Below, piece after piece: positions 32,518 through 46,085 of a stretch of 64,000 nt of DNA. The translations under genes and the position numbers were made by a program. The notes beneath the pieces were generated by a model. That model saw only the letters and a program-made list of their open reading frames with translations, had not been told where the DNA came from and ran no database searches. How positions within the stretch are numbered: the first letter of the stretch is position 1; each line of letters opens with the position of its first letter. The stretch comes from Turbatrix aceti (taxonomy: Eukaryota; Nematoda; Chromadorea; Rhabditida; Panagrolaimidae): the NCBI GenBank assembly GCA_963969345.1, contig OZ017769.1, positions 8,683,725 to 8,747,724 of the forward strand, written 5' to 3'.

Positions 32518-33415
32518 CAGGGTGCGGCAAAAGTTCGTGGACAAACGTTTTTTACCAAAACAACTATACCAGGGGGAAATGAACGAAACCAAAAATTTGA
32601 CACATTAGTACAGGTATTAGGAAACAATTGGTATATAGGACTTTTAGCTTGCTGCCGTTGGCGGCGACCCCGAAACACAAATGTGTCAAAAAACCTTAAG
32701 CTGAGCGCGCCGGAGGTGTTTTGGTGACATTTGGTTCCCTTCCCTGCGCAGCAACAGCGTTAGCAGCTCTGTACTTTGGGGATGTTTAGTACAGATACCA
32801 ACCTCAAGGATTTCCCATACGCCGTATTTTATCGAAATCAGATGCGGACGGGAGGGCCATCAATCGGCAGGTGTCCAAAAGTTGAGAAAACGATTTTTTT
32901 GCCCCTTTTTCGAGTTTTTGTCTTTTGCGCCAGGGTGAACTGTGTTTTATGGTTTGTTTTGGACTGTAATAGAGCTGCTAGACCAGATGAACTAAATTGG
33001 TAACAAAACTGCCGTCTCGGGCACTTTCTCGGGCACTTTTTGGCGGGTATAGAACCCCAAATCCATAAAAACAAGGTATATTTTGCCAACGGCAGAAACT
33101 AATTTACAAATTATGGGTAACTGGGGGGTTTAATTTTTTCTGACAACATAATAGGTAGCTTGTTCAAATAAAATTGTTTGGACAATTGTGCACTTGCTCC
33201 CGGATTAATAAGACAAAATAAGACCCTGACGTGCGGCGGAGCGCATAAAAATCGGCATGGTGTTTGGGCAGGCTGATCCCCGCCAACGGCAGCCAGCTAA
33301 ATGTCCTATACGCCATACCTGTACTAATGTTACAAAATTTTGGTTCTGTCTAATTCCTTCTAGTTTAGATGTTTTGATAAAAAAACGTTTGTCCACGGAC
33401 TTTTGCCGCACCCTG
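32518..33415. mobile_element. MLE copy 5 (898 bp)
   Basis: Complete. Longer by a 12-bp duplication of CTCGGGCACTTT at about 33016-33040. Confidence 0.85.
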
Positions 33416-34594
33416 TAAAAACTCCGGAGATTCTCCGTCGAAATTCTCAATTTTTTGTTTAACGGAGAAAACATAAAAAAATTTTGAACGTGTATAGAAT
33501 TGAACCGGGGTCTCAAAATGGTAAAAAAAGTGTGCAGATGGACAATAATAGACGCACTAGACTATTGCAACTTGTTTGTAGACCATTCTCGCTGAGCAAT
33601 AAACTCTTTTTTACTGCAGTAGCGACTGACATTGGGCAGCCAGACCTTCCCCTTACTTTTTGCTGCCAAAACGTCAATTTAGTTCGTGTGGTTACATACC
33701 TTTATTTTCGCTCAAAAATCAACTGCGCAAAGAGCGTCTATCATTAATGCTACCACCCTGTGTTAGCCGCTGACTGCAGTGCTGCTGCGGATTAACTTCC
33801 CAAAACGTCTCCCCTCCCTTTTACACCGTGCGTGCATAGGTTCTTTTTCTCTGTGTCTCTTCGAATAATGCAATGCGAATGATTTCGCTTGGCGCGACAA
33901 GCGTTTTGCGTAAGCAGATGGACAAGAGCAGTGTTTGCGGATCATTTTTCATAGTTTTTTTTTGCGTAAGCAGAGGGACAAAAGCTGTCTCCGCGCATCC
34001 TTCTCCCGCCCTTGCGAAAGCTTGTGGATGGATCCCAATAGTTTTTGAAACGTACGTTCATAAGCTGTGGCATGAATAAAAGTCGGTACTCCTGGTAATG
34101 CAAAAAGGATTGGTGTACGTGATCAGGTCCAAGACGGCACCCAAAAGAACAAATTTGTAAAATATTGACTCTTGACTTTTGTTTGCATATATGCATTTGT
34201 CTGCCCGAGGCAGTAAATAACAGCAAAAAAAATACCAGCGTTTGAAAGACCGTATTCGGGTGCATTTTTAAGCGGCTTAGACAATTCATTGACTTATTGG
34301 TTTCACCACAATAAAATTTTTATGATAACTGTTGAAAAATATCCGCATTTATACCAACATTTTTCCAGGGTGGCGAAATCTCCCGGGAGATTACATCCCG
34401 GGAGAAAATCTCCAGACATTCTTCCGAAATCTCCGGAGATTCTCCCAAAATCTCCCGGAAGACCCAGCTTGCCAAAAAGCGTTCAATAATGTTTTTCTTC
34501 TTTAAACAATTAATTAACGACACAAAAATCAAAACGGACAGTTATGTTCTGTTTCAGCACATTGCAAACACATTTTTGTTTACAGCAATTTATA

Positions 34595-35480
34595 CAGGGT
34601 GCGGCAAAAGTTCGTGGACAAACGTTTTTTACCAAAACAACTATACCAGGGGGAAATGAACGAAACCAAAAATTTGACACATTAGTACAGGTATTAGGAA
34701 ACAATTGGTATATAGGACTTTTAGCTTGCTGCCGTTGGCGGCGACCCCGAAACACAAATGTGTCAAAAAACCTTAAGCTGAGCGCGCCGGAGGTGTTTTG
34801 GTGACATTTGGTTCCCTTCCCTGCGCAGCAACAGCGTTAGCAGCTCTGTACTTTGGGGATGTTTAGTACAGATACCAACCTCAAGGATTTCCCATACGCC
34901 GTATTTTATCGAAATCAGATGCGGACGGGAGGGCCATCAATCGGCAGGTGTCCAAAAGTTGAGAAAACGATTTTTTTGCCCCTTTTTCGAGTTTTTGTCT
35001 TTTGCGCCAGGGTGAACTGTGTTTTATGGTTTGTTTTGGACTGTAATAGAGCTGCTAGACCAGATGAACTAAATTGGTAACAAAACTGCCGTCTCGGGCA
35101 CTTTTTGGCGGGTATAGAACCCCAAATCCATAAAAACAAGGTATATTTTGCCAACGGCAGAAACTAATTTACAAATTATGGGTAACTGGGGGGTTTAATT
35201 TTTTCTGACAACATAATAGGTAGCTTGTTCAAATAAAATTGTTTGGACAATTGTGCACTTGCTCCCGGATTAATAAGACAAAATAAGACCCTGACGTGCG
35301 GCGGAGCGCATAAAAATCGGCATGGTGTTTGGGCAGGCTGATCCCCGCCAACGGCAGCCAGCTAAATGTCCTATACGCCATACCTGTACTAATGTTACAA
35401 AATTTTGGTTCTGTCTAATTCCTTCTAGTTTAGATGTTTTGATAAAAAAACGTTTGTCCACGGACTTTTGCCGCACCCTG
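34595..35480. mobile_element. MLE copy 6 (886 bp)
   Basis: Complete, TA-flanked; no distinguishing change seen from copy 4. Confidence 0.85.
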
Positions 35481-36659
35481 TAAAAACTCCGGAGATTCTC
35501 CGTCGAAATTCTCAATTTTTTGTTTAACGGAGAAAACATAAAAAAATTTTGAACGTGTATAGAATTGAACCGGGGTCTCAAAATGGTAAAAAAAGTGTGC
35601 AGATGGACAATAATAGACGCACTAGACTATTGCAACTTGTTTGTAGACCATTCTCGCTGAGCAATAAACTCTTTTTTACTGCAGTAGCGACTGACATTGG
35701 GCAGCCAGACCTTCCCCTTACTTTTTGCTGCCAAAACGTCAATTTAGTTCGTGTGGTTACATACCTTTATTTTCGCTCAAAAATCAACTGCGCAAAGAGC
35801 GTCTATCATTAATGCTACCACCCTGTGTTAGCCGCTGACTGCAGTGCTGCTGCGGATTAACTTCCCAAAACGTCTCCCCTCCCTTTTACACCGTGCGTGC
35901 ATAGGTTCTTTTTCTCTGTGTCTCTTCGAATAATGCAATGCGAATGATTTCGCTTGGCGCGACAAGCGTTTTGCGTAAGCAGATGGACAAGAGCAGTGTT
36001 TGCGGATCATTTTTCATAGTTTTTTTTTGCGTAAGCAGAGGGACAAAAGCTGTCTCCGCGCATCCTTCTCCCGCCCTTGCGAAAGCTTGTGGATGGATCC
36101 CAATAGTTTTTGAAACGTACGTTCATAAGCTGTGGCATGAATAAAAGTCGGTACTCCTGGTAATGCAAAAAGGATTGGTGTACGTGATCAGGTCCAAGAC
36201 GGCACCCAAAAGAACAAATTTGTAAAATATTGACTCTTGACTTTTGTTTGCATATATGCATTTGTCTGCCCGAGGCAGTAAATAACAGCAAAAAAAATAC
36301 CAGCGTTTGAAAGACCGTATTCGGGTGCATTTTTAAGCGGCTTAGACAATTCATTGACTTATTGGTTTCACCACAATAAAATTTTTATGATAACTGTTGA
36401 AAAATATCCGCATTTATACCAACATTTTTCCAGGGTGGCGAAATCTCCCGGGAGATTACATCCCGGGAGAAAATCTCCAGACATTCTTCCGAAATCTCCG
36501 GAGATTCTCCCAAAATCTCCCGGAAGACCCAGCTTGCCAAAAAGCGTTCAATAATGTTTTTCTTCTTTAAACAATTAATTAACGACACAAAAATCAAAAC
36601 GGACAGTTATGTTCTGTTTCAGCACATTGCAAACACATTTTTGTTTACAGCAATTTATA

Positions 36660-37545
36660 CAGGGTGCGGCAAAAGTTCGTGGACAAACGTTTTTTACCAA
36701 AACAACTATACCAGGGGGAAATGAACGAAACCAAAAATTTGACACATTAGTACAGGTATTAGGAAACAATTGGTATATAGGACTTTTAGCTTGCTGCCGT
36801 TGGCGGCGACCCCGAAACACAAATGTGTCAAAAAACCTTAAGCTGAGCGCGCCGGAGGTGTTTTGGTGACATTTGGTTCCCTTCCCTGCGCAGCAACAGC
36901 GTTAGCAGCTCTGTACTTTGGGGATGTTTAGTACAGATACCAACCTCAAGGATTTCCCATACGCCGTATTTTATCGAAATCAGATGCGGACGGGAGGGCC
37001 ATCAATCGGCAGGTGTCCAAAAGTTGAGAAAACGATTTTTTTGCCCCTTTTTCGAGTTTTTGTCTTTTGCGCCAGGGTGAACTGTGTTTTATGGTTTGTT
37101 TTGGACTGTAATAGAGCTGCTAGACCAGATGAACTAAATTGGTAACAAAACTGCCGTCTCGGGCACTTTTTGGCGGTTATAGAACCCCAAATCCATAAAA
37201 ACAAGGTATATTTTGCCAACGGCAGAAACTAATTTACAAATTATGGGTAACTGGGGGGTTTAATTTTTTCTGACAACATAATAGGTAGCTTGTTCAAATA
37301 AAATTGTTTGGACAATTGTGCACTTGCTCCCGGATTAATAAGACAAAATAAGACCCTGACGTGCGGCGGAGCGCATAAAAATCGGCATGGTGTTTGGGCA
37401 GGCTGATCCCCGCCAACGGCAGCCAGCTAAATGTCCTATACGCCATACCTGTACTAATGTTACAAAATTTTGGTTCTGTCTAATTCCTTCTAGTTTAGAT
37501 GTTTTGATAAAAAAACGTTTGTCCACGGACTTTTGCCGCACCCTG
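36660..37545. mobile_element. MLE copy 7 (886 bp)
   Basis: Complete; a single change near 37177 (GGCGGTTATAG for GGCGGGTATAG). Confidence 0.85.
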
Positions 37546-38724
37546 TAAAAACTCCGGAGATTCTCCGTCGAAATTCTCAATTTTTTGTTTAACGGAGAAA
37601 ACATAAAAAAATTTTGAACGTGTATAGAATTGAACCGGGGTCTCAAAATGGTAAAAAAAGTGTGCAGATGGACAATAATAGACGCACTAGACTATTGCAA
37701 CTTGTTTGTAGACCATTCTCGCTGAGCAATAAACTCTTTTTTACTGCAGTAGCGACTGACATTGGGCAGCCAGACCTTCCCCTTACTTTTTGCTGCCAAA
37801 ACGTCAATTTAGTTCGTGTGGTTACATACCTTTATTTTCGCTCAAAAATCAACTGCGCAAAGAGCGTCTATCATTAATGCTACCACCCTGTGTTAGCCGC
37901 TGACTGCAGTGCTGCTGCGGATTAACTTCCCAAAACGTCTCCCCTCCCTTTTACACCGTGCGTGCATAGGTTCTTTTTCTCTGTGTCTCTTCGAATAATG
38001 CAATGCGAATGATTTCGCTTGGCGCGACAAGCGTTTTGCGTAAGCAGATGGACAAGAGCAGTGTTTGCGGATCATTTTTCATAGTTTTTTTTTGCGTAAG
38101 CAGAGGGACAAAAGCTGTCTCCGCGCATCCTTCTCCCGCCCTTGCGAAAGCTTGTGGATGGATCCCAATAGTTTTTGAAACGTACGTTCATAAGCTGTGG
38201 CATGAATAAAAGTCGGTACTCCTGGTAATGCAAAAAGGATTGGTGTACGTGATCAGGTCCAAGACGGCACCCAAAAGAACAAATTTGTAAAATATTGACT
38301 CTTGACTTTTGTTTGCATATATGCATTTGTCTGCCCGAGGCAGTAAATAACAGCAAAAAAAATACCAGCGTTTGAAAGACCGTATTCGGGTGCATTTTTA
38401 AGCGGCTTAGACAATTCATTGACTTATTGGTTTCACCACAATAAAATTTTTATGATAACTGTTGAAAAATATCCGCATTTATACCAACATTTTTCCAGGG
38501 TGGCGAAATCTCCCGGGAGATTGCATCCCGGGAGAAAATCTCCAGACATTCTTCCGAAATCTCCGGAGATCCTCCCAAAATCTCCCGGAAGACCCAGCTT
38601 GCCAAAAAGCGTTCAATAATGTTTTTCTTCTTTAAACAATTAATTAACGACACAAAAATCAAAACGGACAGTTATGTTCTGTTTCAGCACATTGCAAACA
38701 CATTTTTGTTTACAGCAATTTATA

Positions 38725-39610
38725 CAGGGTGCGGCAAAAGTTCGTGGACAAACGTTTTTTACCAAAACAACTATACCAGGGGGAAATGAACGAAACCAAA
38801 AATTTGACACATTAGTACAGGTATTAGGAAACAATTGGTATATAGGACTTTTAGCTTGCTGCCGTTGGCGGCGACCCCGAAACACAAATGTGTCAAAAAA
38901 CCTTAAGCTGAGCGCGCCGGAGGTGTTTTGGTGACATTTGGTTCCCTTCCCTGCGCAGCAACAGCGTTAGCAGCTCTGTACTTTGGGGATGTTTAGTACA
39001 GATACCAACCTCAAGGATTTCCCATACGCCGTATTTTATCGAAATCAGATGCGGACGGGAGGGCCATCAATCGGCAGGTGTCCAAAAGTTGAGAAAACGA
39101 TTTTTTTGCCCCTTTTTCGAGTTTTTGTCTTTTGCGCCAGGGTGAACTGTGTTTTATGGTTTGTTTTGGACTGTAATAGAGCTGCTAGACCAGATGAACT
39201 AAATTGGTAACAAAACTGCCGTCTCGGGCACTTTTTGGCGGGTATAGAACCCCAAATCCATAAAAACAAGGTATATTTTGCCAACGGCAGAAACTAATTT
39301 ACAAATTATGGGTAACTGGGGGGTTTAATTTTTTCTGACAACATAATAGGTAGCTTGTTCAAATAAAATTGTTTGGACAATTGTGCACTTGCTCCCGGAT
39401 TAATAAGACAAAATAAGACCCTGACGTGCGGCGGAGCGCATAAAAATCGGCATGGTGTTTGGGCAGGCTGATCCCCGCCAACGGCAGCCAGCTAAATGTC
39501 CTATACGCCATACCTGTACTAATGTTACAAAATTTTGGTTCTGTCTAATTCCTTCTAGTTTAGATGTTTTGATAAAAAAACGTTTGTCCACGGACTTTTG
39601 CCGCACCCTG
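38725..39610. mobile_element. MLE copy 8 (886 bp)
   Basis: Complete, TA-flanked; right end of the variant type shared by copies 4-8. Confidence 0.85.
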
Positions 39611-40789
39611 TAAAAACTCCGGAGATTCTCCGTCGAAATTCTCAATTTTTTGTTTAACGGAGAAAACATAAAAAAATTTTGAACGTGTATAGAATTGAAC
39701 CGGGGTCTCAAAATGGAAAAAAAGTGTGCAGATGGACAATAATAGACGCACTAGACTATTGCAACTTGTTTGTAGACCATTCTCGCTGAGCAATAAACTC
39801 TTTTTTACTGCAGTAGCGACTGACATTGGGCAGCCAGACCTTCCCCTTACTTTTTGCTGCCAAAACGTCAATTTAGTTCGTGTGGTTACATACCTTTATT
39901 TTCGCTCAAAAATCAACTGCGCAAAGAGCGTCTATCATTAATGCTACCACCCTGTGTTAGCCGCTGACTGCAGTGCTGCTGCGGATTAACTTCCCAAAAC
40001 GTCTCCCCTCCCTTTTACACCGTGCGTGCATAGGTTCTTTTTCTCTGTGTCTCTTCGAATAATGCAATGCGAATGATTTCGCTTGGCGCGACAAGCGTTT
40101 TGCGTAAGCAGATGGACAAGAGCAGTGTTTGCGGATCATTTTTCATAGTTTTTTTTTGCGTAAGCAGAGGGACAAAAGCTGTCTCCGCGCATCCTTCTCC
40201 CGCCCTTGCGAAAGCTTGTGGATGGATCCCAATAGTTTTTGAAACGTACGTTCATAAGCTGTGGCATGAATAAAAGTCGGTACTCCTGGTAATGCAAAAA
40301 GGATTGGTGTACGTGATCAGGTCCAAGACGGCACCCAAAAGAACAAATTTGTAAAATATTGACTCTTGACTTTTGTTTGCATATATGCATTTGTCTGCCC
40401 GAGGCAGTAAATAACAGCAAAAAAAATACCAGCGTTTGAAAGACCGTATTCGGGTGCATTTTTAAGCGGCTTAGACAATTCATTGACTTATTGGTTTCAC
40501 CACAATAAAATTTTTATGATAACTGTTGAAAAATATCCGCATTTATACCAACATTTTTCCAGGGTGGCGAAATCTCCCGGGAGATTGACATCCCGGGAGA
40601 AAATCTCCAGACATTCTTCCGAAATCTCCGGAGATTCTCCCAAAATCTCCCGGAAGACCCAGCTTGCCAAAAAGCGTTCAATAATGTTTTTCTTCTTTAA
40701 ACAATTAATTAACGACACAAAAATCAAAACGGACAGTTATGTTCTGTTTCAGCACATTGCAAACACATTTTTGTTTACAGCAATTTATA

Positions 40790-41707
40790 CAGGGTGCGGC
40801 AAAAGTTCGTGGACAAACGTTTTTTACCAAAACAACTATACCAGGGGGAAATGAACGAAACCAAAAATTTGACACATTAGTACAGGTATTAGGAAACAAT
40901 TGGTATATAGGACTTTTAGCTTGCTGCCGTTGGCGGCGACCCCGAAACACAAATGTGTCAAAAAACCTTAAGCTGAGCGCGCCGGAGGTGTTTTGGTGAC
41001 ATTTGGTTCCCTTCCCTGCGCAGCAACAGCGTTAGCAGCTCTGTACTTTGGGGATGTTTAGTACAGATACCAACCTCAAGGATTTCCCATACGCCGTATT
41101 TTATCGAAATCAGATGCGGACGGGAGGGCCATCAATCGGCAGGTGTCCAAAAGTTGAGAAAACGATTTTTTTGCCCCTTTTTCGAGTTTTTGTCTTTTGC
41201 GCCAGGGTGAACTGTGTTTTATGGTTTGTTTTGGACTGTAATAGAGCTGCTAGACCAGATGAACTAAATTGGTAACAAAACTGCTGTAATGGGCTAAAGT
41301 GAACTGGATGGAAGAAAACGGCTGCACTTTTTGGCGGGTATAGAACCCCAAATCCATAAAAACAAGGTATATTTTGCCAACGGCAGAAACTAATTTACAA
41401 ATTATGGGTAACTGGGGGGTTTAATTTTTTCTGACAACATAATAGGTAGCTTGTTCAAATAAAATTGTTTGGACAATTGTGCACTTGCTCCCGGATTAAT
41501 AAGACAAAATAAGACCCTGACGTGCGGCGGAGCGCATAAAAATCGGCATGGTGTTTGGGCAGGTTGATCCCCGCCAACGGCAGCCAGCTAAATGTCCTAT
41601 ACGCCATACCTGTACTAATGTTACAAAATTTTGGTTTCTGTTTAATTCCTTCTAGTTTAGATGTTTTGATAAAAAAACGTTTGTCCACGGACATTTGCCG
41701 CACCCTG
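40790..41707. mobile_element. MLE copy 9 (918 bp)
   Basis: Complete. At 41281-41324 the usual CCGTCTCGGG is replaced by about 40 bp (starting GCTGTAATGGGCTAAAGTGA) not seen in other copies. Confidence 0.85.
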
Positions 41708-42885
41708 TAAAAACTCCGGGGATTCTCCGTCGAAATTCTCAATTTTTTGTTTAACGGAGAAAACATAAAAAATTTTGAACGTGTATAGAATTGAACCGGG
41801 GCTCAAAATGGTAAAAAAGTGTGCAGAACGACAACAATAGACGCGGACTAGACTATTGCGACTTGTTTGTAGACCATTCTCGCTGAGCAATAAACTCTTT
41901 TTTACTGCAGTAGCGACTGACATTGGGCAGCCAGACCTTCCCCTTACTTTTTGCTGCCAAAACGTCAATTTAGTTCGTGTGGTTACATACCTTTATGTTC
42001 GCTCAAAAATCAACTGCGCAAAGAGCTTCTATCATTAATGCTACCACCCTGCCCACGCCGCTGACTGCAGTGCTGCTGCGGATTAACTTCCCAAAACGTC
42101 TCCCCTCCCTTTTACACCGTGCGTGCATAGGTTCTTTTTCTCTGTGTCTCTTCGAATAATGCAATGCGAATGATTTCGCTTGGCGCAACAAGCGTTTTGC
42201 GTAAGCAGATGGACAAGAGCAGTGTTTGCGGATCATTTTTCATAGTTTTTTTTTGCGTAAGCAGAGGGACAAAAGCTGTCTCCGCGCATCCTTCTTCCGC
42301 CCTTGCGAAAGCTTGTGGATGGATCCCAATAGTTTTTGAAACGTACGTTCATAAGCTGTGGCATGAATAAAAGTCGGTACTCCTGGTAATGCAAAAAGGA
42401 TTGGTGTACGTGATCAGGTCCAAGACGGCACCCAAAAGAACAAATTTGTAAAATATTGACTCTTGACTTTTGTTTGCATATATGCATTTGTCTGCCCGAG
42501 ACAGTAAATAACAGCAAAAAAAATACCAGCGTTTGAAAGACCGTATTCGGGTGCATTTTTAAGCGGCTTAGACAATTCATTGACTTATTGGTTTCACCAC
42601 AATAAAATTTTTATGATAACTGTTGAAAAATATCCGCATTTATACCAACATTTTTCCAGGGTGGCGAAATCTCCCGGGAGATTGCATCCCGGGAGAAAAT
42701 CTCCAGACATTCTTCCGAAATCTCCGGAGATCCTCCCAAAATCTCCCGGAAGACCCAGCTTGCCAAAAAGCGTCCAATAATGTTTTTCTTCTTTAAACAA
42801 TTAATTAACGACACAAAAATCAAAACGGACAGTTCTGTTCTGTTTCAGCACATTGCAAACGCATTTTTGTTTACAGCAATTTATA

Positions 42886-43771
42886 CAGGGTGCGGCAAAA
42901 GTTCGTGGACAAACGTTTTTTACCAAAACAACTATACCAGGGGGAATTGAACGAAACCAAAAATTTGACACATTAGTACAGGTATTAGGAAACAATTGGT
43001 ATATAGGACTTTTAGCTGGCTGCCGTTGGCGGCGACCCCGAAACACAAATGTGTCAAAAAACCTTAAGCTGAGCGCGCCGGAGGTGTTTTGGTGACATTT
43101 GGTTCCCTTCCCTGCGCAGCAACTGCGTTAGCAGCTCTGTACTTTGGGGATGTTTAGTACAGATACCAACCTCAAGGATTTCCCATACGCCGTATTTTAT
43201 CGAAATCAGATGCGGACGGGAGGGCCATCAATCGGCAGGTGTCCAAAAGTTGAGAAAACGATTTTTTTGCCCCTTTTTCGAGTTTTTGTCTTTTGCGCCA
43301 GGGTGAACTGTGTTTTATGGTTTGTTTTGGACTGTAATAGAGCTGCTAGACCAGATGAACTAAATTGGTAACAAAAATGCCGTCTCGGGCACTTTTTGGC
43401 GGGTATAGAACCCCAAATCCATAAAAACAAGGTATATTTTGCCAACGGCAGAAACTAATTTACAAATTATGGGTAACTGGGGGGTTTAATTTTTTCTGAC
43501 AACATAATAGGTAGCTTGTTCAAATAAAATTGTTTGGACAATTGTGCACTTGCTCCCGGATTAATAAGACAAAATAAGACCCTGACGTGCGGCGGAGCGC
43601 ATAAAAATCGGCATGGTGTTTGGGCAGGTTGATCCCCGCCAACGGCAGCCAGCTAAATGTCCTATACGCCATACCTGTACTAATGTTACAAAATTTTGGT
43701 TTTGTTTAATTCCTTCTAGTTTAGATGTTTTGATAAAAAAACGTTTGTCCACGGACATTTGCCGCACCCTG
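42886..43771. mobile_element. MLE copy 10 (886 bp)
   Basis: Complete, last MLE of the array. It is followed by partial R10, which passes into X2 at 44271. Confidence 0.85.
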
Positions 43772-45367
43772 TAAAAACTCCGGGGATTCTCCGTCGAAAT
43801 TCTCAATTTTTTGTTTAACGGAGAAAACATAAAAAAATTTTGAACGTGTATAGAATTGAACCGGGGTCTCAAAATGGAAAAAAAGTGTGCAGATGGACAA
43901 TAATAGACGCACTAGACTATTGCAACTTGTTTGTAGACCATTCTCGCTGAGCAATAAACTCTTTTTTACTGCAGTAGCGACTGACATTGGGCAGCCAGAC
44001 CTTCCCCTTACTTTTTGCTGCCAAAACGTCAATTTAGTTCGTGTGGTTACATACCTTTATGTTCGCTCAAAAATCAACTGCGCAAAGAGCGTCTATCATT
44101 AATGCTACCACCCTGCGCCACGCCGCTGACTGCAGTGCTGCTGCGGATTAACTTCCCAAAACGTCTCCCCTCCCTTTCACACCGTGCGTGCATAGGTTCT
44201 TTTTCTCTGTGTCTCTTCGAATAATGCAATGCGAATGATTTCGCTTGGCGCGACAAGCGTTTTGCGTAAGCAGGTAGACAAAAGTTGAATACGAGCATTT
44301 ATCTTCGGTTTAATTACCCAAGTTTGAGGTAAACATTGAATTCCGCCCTTGCGAAAGCTTGTGGCTGAATACCACTAAATTTTGGAAAGCATTTGTATAA
44401 GCAAATGCATAAATGAAAATCGCCAATATTTTTACCATTTTGAGTTCTGATTCAATTTCAAGAATGTACAAAAAAATTTTTTCAACAATAAAAAGAGTCG
44501 TTGTGTCAAAAATCATTGTTTTTGCTATCCTTTGTTATAAAAAATTTAACAAACGCATTTTTGTTGGGGTGCATCACCTTTTTTTGTCTTATTAATCCGG
44601 GAGCAAGTGCACAATTGTCCAAACAATTTTATTTGAACAAGCAACCTATTATGTTATCAGAAAAAAATTAAACCCCCCAGTGCTTGTGCTTTATGCTTAT
44701 ACTTGTGTCATATGCAAATGGCATATGACTGAGGTATTGACAATACAAAACAAACCATGAAGCAGCCGGGGAATATTCTTACGATAGTTGTATAAAATAT
44801 TTCACGTGATTCAAACAATTAGCACAGCACCTTCAGAAACTAATGTGTAATATGTTTTGAACAAAATTGACCACTTTCAGACGCGAATTGTCCACTTCCG
44901 TGTGAGAAATGTTGTTGTCGGCGATTCAACGGTCGAATGTTCAAATTATGATTTATTGTTTCTCAAGTTCAGTATTTATATACAACAGATGGCAGTGAGT
45001 CAGTTAAGTCGGCGGCGGTGTTGCTTCTGATGTGAATCACCGCCGCTGAGCCATCAAAAAAGAAGCACTTCGATTCCGACCATGATTCCGACAACCAGCA
45101 GGCACTTTTTTCAAGAAATTCAGATGTTTTTTTGTAAAATTTGAGTCGTAAATGGCCGCAACTCTCACGATTTTTCAAAATTCAAAAAATAAGCCATAGG
45201 CCGATGCATCAGCAGCCCGAAATCATTCGCCGTAGTTAACTTTAATGTAAGCTTGCGAACATTGATGTGAGTGAGGAGGCAAAATACTGTTTTTTGTAAA
45301 GGCGGAGTTTACGAATGATTGTTTACGAATGTACATCACTAATGGACGCCACACCCTTTTTTCCGAG

Positions 45368-45375
45368 CATAAAAG
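45368..45375 (+). promoter_or_regulatory. TATA box of tiny-peptide gene copy D
   Basis: CATAAAAG, 61 bases before the ATG. Confidence 0.5.
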
Positions 45376-45435
45376 CCAAGACGCATCACCAAAAAATCGT
45401 CAAATCTGCAACCAACAACACCGATCGTTTCAACA

Positions 45436-45549
45436 ATGAAGCTGTTCCTCGGCAACCTTCTCGCCTTGATTGTCGTACTGTGCCTTGTTTACACCGTCAC
45501 GGGTGATGATGCCTGTTGGCCGCTTTGTCAATCCCCCAAAGTTCACTAA
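45436..45549 (+). CDS. Tiny secreted peptide, CWPLC family, copy D (37 aa)
   Basis: Encodes the same 37 residues as copy C (signal peptide plus DDACWPLCQSPKVH) and keeps the promoter and AATAAA. Because X copies are nearly identical at DNA level, conservation among C-F says little about selection; the informative comparison is with copies A and B. Confidence 0.5.
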   Translation: MKLFLGNLLALIVVLCLVYTVTGDDACWPLCQSPKVH

Positions 45550-45839
45550 GATCACCGAAACTGTGTTGAATTTGTTTGAAACAACGTTTAACGGATGTGA
45601 ATTGGGAAAAATCTAAATAAATGTGAAGCATGCGATGCGAAGAAAACAGGGCTAAAAGAATCGTTTTGGACCGGCGACGCATCCCTAGACGAGAGTCGGC
45701 TCTCGCAACAATCGAAGAATGTAAAGTTTGGAAGGAAAACGGCGCTCCAAGTCAGATTTTTAAAATTCGGCAAAAAATTGAATACGTCTTCAAAAAAATT
45801 CTTTCATTTACTAAAGTATTTAACGAAAAAATGCACGTT

Positions 45840-46085
45840 AGGCAAAAGTTCGTGGACAAACGTTTTTTACCAAAACAACTATACCAGGGGGAATTGAACA
45901 AAACCAAAAATTTGTAACATTAGCACAGGTATTAGGAAACAATTGGTGTATAGGACTTTTAGCTGGCTGCCGTTGGCGGCGACTCCGAAACACAAATGTG
46001 TTAAAAATCCTTAAGCTAAGCGCGCCGGAGGTGTTTTGGTGACATTTGGTTCCTTTCCCTGCGCAGCAACTGCCTTCTAGTTTAA
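45840..46085. mobile_element. Deleted MLE, left part, cut by the S array
   Basis: It matches 22481-22727 and stops at CTTCTAGTTTAA, where S1 begins. The continuing sequence (TTCCTTCTAGTTTAGATG) seen in the other two deleted copies is absent here. Confidence 0.75.

Larger units (their letters stand above)
22789..44270. repeat. Tandem array of R + MLE units, period about 2,065 bp, about ten units
   Basis: R copies: 22789-23966, 27206-28383, 29274-30452, 31339-32517, 33416-34594, 35481-36659, 37546-38724, 39611-40789, 41708-42885 and a partial copy 43772-44270. Each full R is 1,178-1,179 bp and is followed by an MLE of about 886 bp. Landmark spacing between successive units is 2064, 2069, 2065, 2077, 2065, 2065, 2065 and about 2096 bp. 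Identity between units is very high by eye. R is non-coding: the many small frames are shared only because the DNA is shared. R contains a cluster of ATCTCCCGGGAGAT-like palindromes (for example 28165-28252). The array is broken at 24797-26561 by a foldback element and an N gap. Confidence 0.9.
44271..45839 (+). repeat. Repeat block X, copy X2
   Basis: Same composition and order as X1 with few differences, for example GCCATAGG for GCCTTAGG in the middle part. It is followed by a deleted MLE at 45840. Confidence 0.85.

Noticed and set aside
22789..44270. Dozens of conserved 60-115-residue frames repeated every 2,065 bp (for example MGMFSTDTNLK, MNCLSRLKMHP, MTYWFHHNK types)
   Set aside because: They overlap one another on both strands, have no domain or signal motifs, and are conserved only because the underlying tandem DNA is nearly identical.
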